From: Clostridiales bacterium
GTDB lineage: Bacteria; Bacillota; Clostridia; Peptostreptococcales; Natronincolaceae
NCBI GenBank assembly: GCA_012800145.1
Contig: JAAZJW010000383.1
Span: 1-6,986 of the forward strand
DNA: 6,986 nucleotides
Direction of reading: 5' to 3'
Made by a program: the position numbers and the translations under genes
The notes under the pieces: model-generated
What the model was told of the DNA's origin: nothing
What the model saw: only the letters and a program-made list of their open reading frames with translations
Database searches by the model: none
Part shown: piece after piece, positions 5,260-6,986 of the stretch
Layout of the letters: the number at the start of each line of letters is the position of its first letter
Position numbering within the stretch: the stretch's first letter is position 1

Positions 5260-6283
5260 AATAATCAACCAAGATTCTCCTGTTTTTATAATAGCGGAGG
5301 TATCGGCTAACCATCTTCAAAGTTTTGATAATGCCGTTAAAATAATTAAAGAAGCCAAAAAAGCCGGTGTGGACGCTGTAAAATTGCAGACATATACTCC
5401 GGACACCATAACATTAGACTGTGATAATGAATATTTTCAAATAACTCAAGGCACCATTTGGGATGGGACTACCTTACATAAATTATATTCGGAAGCTTAT
5501 ATGCCTTGGGAATGGCAGCCTGAATTGAAAGAAATTGCTGAGGAAGAAGGACTTATATTTTTTTCGTCTCCTTTTGATAAAACAGCAGTAGATTTTCTGG
5601 AGAATATGAAGGTGCCGGCATATAAGATAGCGTCATTTGAAATAACAGATATTCCACTGATAGAATATATTGCATCTAAGGGAAAACCCATGATAATTTC
5701 TACGGGCATTGCAACACTTGCGGATATAGAAGAAGCCCTAGATGCATGCAAAAGGATGGGAAATAATCAAGTGGCTTTACTTAAGTGTACATCGGCATAC
5801 CCGTCGCCCTTAGAAGATATTAATTTAAAAGTAATTCCAAACATGAAAGATACTTTTGGTACCATAGTAGGTCTTTCAGATCATACATTGGGACATACCG
5901 TGGTCTTAGGTGCGGTAGCCTTAGGTGCTAAAATAGTGGAAAAACATATAACATTAAACAGAGCCGATGGAGGGCCTGATGCTAAATTTTCTATGGAGCC
6001 CCACGAGTTTAAGGAAATGGTAACCGGAATTAGGGAACTGGAAAAGGCTCTTGGTCATGTTACCTATGAACTAACAGAGAAACAAGGAAAAAGTCGGGAA
6101 CATTCCAGATCATTATTTGTCGTTAGAGACATCAAAAAGGGAGAAGTCTTTACAGAGGAAAATGTCAGGAGTATCAGACCGGCCTTTGGGTTATCAACCA
6201 AATACATTAAAGATATATTAGGTAAAAAGGCCGGAAGAGATATTTTGAAGGGTACTCCTGTAGATTGGAGTCTCATAGAATGA
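5231..6283 (+). CDS. pseI: Pseudaminic acid synthase
   Basis: This 350-aa cytoplasmic enzyme of the NeuB family condenses phosphoenolpyruvate with 2,4-diacetamido-2,4,6-trideoxy-L-altrose to make pseudaminic acid. Residues about 15-275 form the TIM barrel: IAEVSANH (21-28), KLQTYTP (51-57) and FSSPFD (111-116). They also include SDHT (216-219) and EKHIT (237-241). His218 and His239 keep the 21-residue spacing of the metal-binding histidines of meningococcal NeuB. GTIWDGTTLHKLYSEAY (74-90) followed by PWEW is characteristic of PseI rather than sialic acid synthase. Residues about 292-350 are the antifreeze-like SAF domain, with SIRP (314-317) at the substrate-contacting Arg. The length is typical. 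ATG 5231 is chosen because AAAGGTGG sits 5 nt before it; GTG 5222 lies inside that site. The gene overlaps pseG by 4 bp. The product normally decorates flagellin or surface polysaccharide. Confidence 0.95.
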   Translation: MQNQLIISNKIINQDSPVFIIAEVSANHLQSFDNAVKIIKEAKKAGVDAVKLQTYTPDTITLDCDNEYFQITQGTIWDGTTLHKLYSEAYMPWEWQPELKEIAEEEGLIFFSSPFDKTAVDFLENMKVPAYKIASFEITDIPLIEYIASKGKPMIISTGIATLADIEEALDACKRMGNNQVALLKCTSAYPSPLEDINLKVIPNMKDTFGTIVGLSDHTLGHTVVLGAVALGAKIVEKHITLNRADGGPDAKFSMEPHEFKEMVTGIRELEKALGHVTYELTEKQGKSREHSRSLFVVRDIKKGEVFTEENVRSIRPAFGLSTKYIKDILGKKAGRDILKGTPVDWSLIE

Positions 6284-6986
6284 GGAATATAATAATTAGA
6301 ACATTTGGAGGAAAGGACACCGGATATGGGCATTACTATAGATGTCTTTCTTTGGCTAAGGCTATCAAATTAACAGCCAAAAATGTTCATATAATATTTT
6401 TGGTAAATAAAGAACTGCATAGCTTAATTCAAACCACAGGTTTTAATTTCATTATCAGTAATGATTTAAATGATGATTTAAGGATAATTGAAAATCTAGA
6501 TGTGGTTCTTTTTATATTTGATTCATATCTGGGTAATGATGGGTATCTTAGGCATATCAAAAATAGCACTAGATTGATGTTAATAGACGATAATAACGAT
6601 ATATATGATTCATCCATACCTAACATTATATATAATGGGAATATACATGCTGAGGGTCTGGGTTATAAATATATAAAAGAACAGACAAGACTTCTGGGTC
6701 CTGAATATTTGATAATGAAAGAGGAATATTGGGGTAACAAGATTCCGTTGTTTCCAAAGGATGGGGTTCTAATCACAACGGGCGGTACCGATGAATATGG
6801 AATTGTGTTAAATATAATGAATGGGATAAAGGGACTGGACATAAATGTCAGGATAATTATTGGCCCGGGTTATAGGAATAATTATATTAGGGAAATCAAG
6901 AAAAATAAGACTCAAAACATGGAATTAATCCATAAGCCCAGCAGTTTAAAGGAATATATAGATTCCTCAAAGATTGTAATCACCGC
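6280..6986 (+). CDS. pseG: UDP-2,4-diacetamido-2,4,6-trideoxy-beta-L-altropyranose hydrolase (5' part)
   Basis: This gene is cut by the right edge of the window; 235 codons are visible. The product removes UDP from the trideoxy-altrose sugar, the step just before PseI. It has a MurG-like GT-B fold. The N-terminal GYGHYYRCLSLA (15-26) matches the glycine-rich loop, with His18 at the catalytic His position. LIDD (101-104) and LLGPEYLIM (138-146) follow the family pattern. The second domain opens with TTGGTDEYGIVLNIM (166-180) and IIGPGY (193-198). The last visible residues, KIVIT, lead into the expected A-A-G-G segment. ATG 6280 overlaps the pseI stop as ATGA, with TTGGAG 9 nt upstream, so translation is coupled. 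With pseI it indicates a pseudaminic acid locus continuing to the right. Confidence 0.9.
   Translation, partial: MRNIIIRTFGGKDTGYGHYYRCLSLAKAIKLTAKNVHIIFLVNKELHSLIQTTGFNFIISNDLNDDLRIIENLDVVLFIFDSYLGNDGYLRHIKNSTRLMLIDDNNDIYDSSIPNIIYNGNIHAEGLGYKYIKEQTRLLGPEYLIMKEEYWGNKIPLFPKDGVLITTGGTDEYGIVLNIMNGIKGLDINVRIIIGPGYRNNYIREIKKNKTQNMELIHKPSSLKEYIDSSKIVIT

Noticed and set aside
1..6986. CRISPR array, tRNA, rRNA, riboswitch or insertion-sequence transposase
   Set aside because: I see no regularly spaced repeats, cloverleaf or conserved RNA motifs, and no transposase or integrase motifs on either strand.

Overview
The window looks like an accessory region of a low-GC, Gram-positive anaerobe, probably a spore-forming Clostridia or Peptococcaceae-type genome. 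The reasons are strongly AT-rich codon use, purine-rich Shine-Dalgarno sites, AbrB- and COG1569-type toxin-antitoxin modules, and a pseudaminic acid pathway. This placement is an inference, because no rRNA or other marker gene is present.

Layout: (1) Positions 1-375 hold no gene. They contain an 18-bp-arm inverted repeat (37-78) and a promoter with a perfect TATAAT box. (2) Positions 376-624 (+) encode an AbrB/MazE-fold antitoxin. The overlapping frame that should be its toxin (from 615) is only 36 codons long and shows no PIN domain. (3) Positions 722-4355 (-) form a compact three-gene operon. Its first gene is a 729-aa superfamily 2 helicase, followed after 11 nt and 5 nt by two paralogous 237-aa proteins of unknown function. 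(4) Positions 4356-4922 are a non-coding stretch with a hairpin, a doubtful short ORF, degenerate repeats, and promoters facing outward on both strands. (5) Positions 4923-5135 (+) encode a second antitoxin, of the type paired with COG1569 PIN toxins. Its toxin survives only as MKINGRLRIVIDT before the reading frame runs into a short dispersed repeat. (6) Positions 5231-6986 (+) hold pseI (pseudaminic acid synthase) and the 5' part of pseG (UDP-sugar hydrolase), overlapping by 4 bp.

The candidate new system is the helicase operon. By eye, both small proteins are internally duplicated around a GG-x-F-x-(I/V)-N-x-Y-x-x-(V/I)-L-V-P segment followed by a Y-(V/A)-G-(E/K/R) strand. The helicase carries a diverged version of the same two-unit module in its C-terminal 200 residues. 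An ATPase plus two dedicated partners with a shared domain, flanked by two broken toxin-antitoxin modules next to surface-glycan genes, resembles a defence-island cassette. I do not recognise it as any named system. No nuclease or other effector domain is visible, so the defence role is an inference from context.
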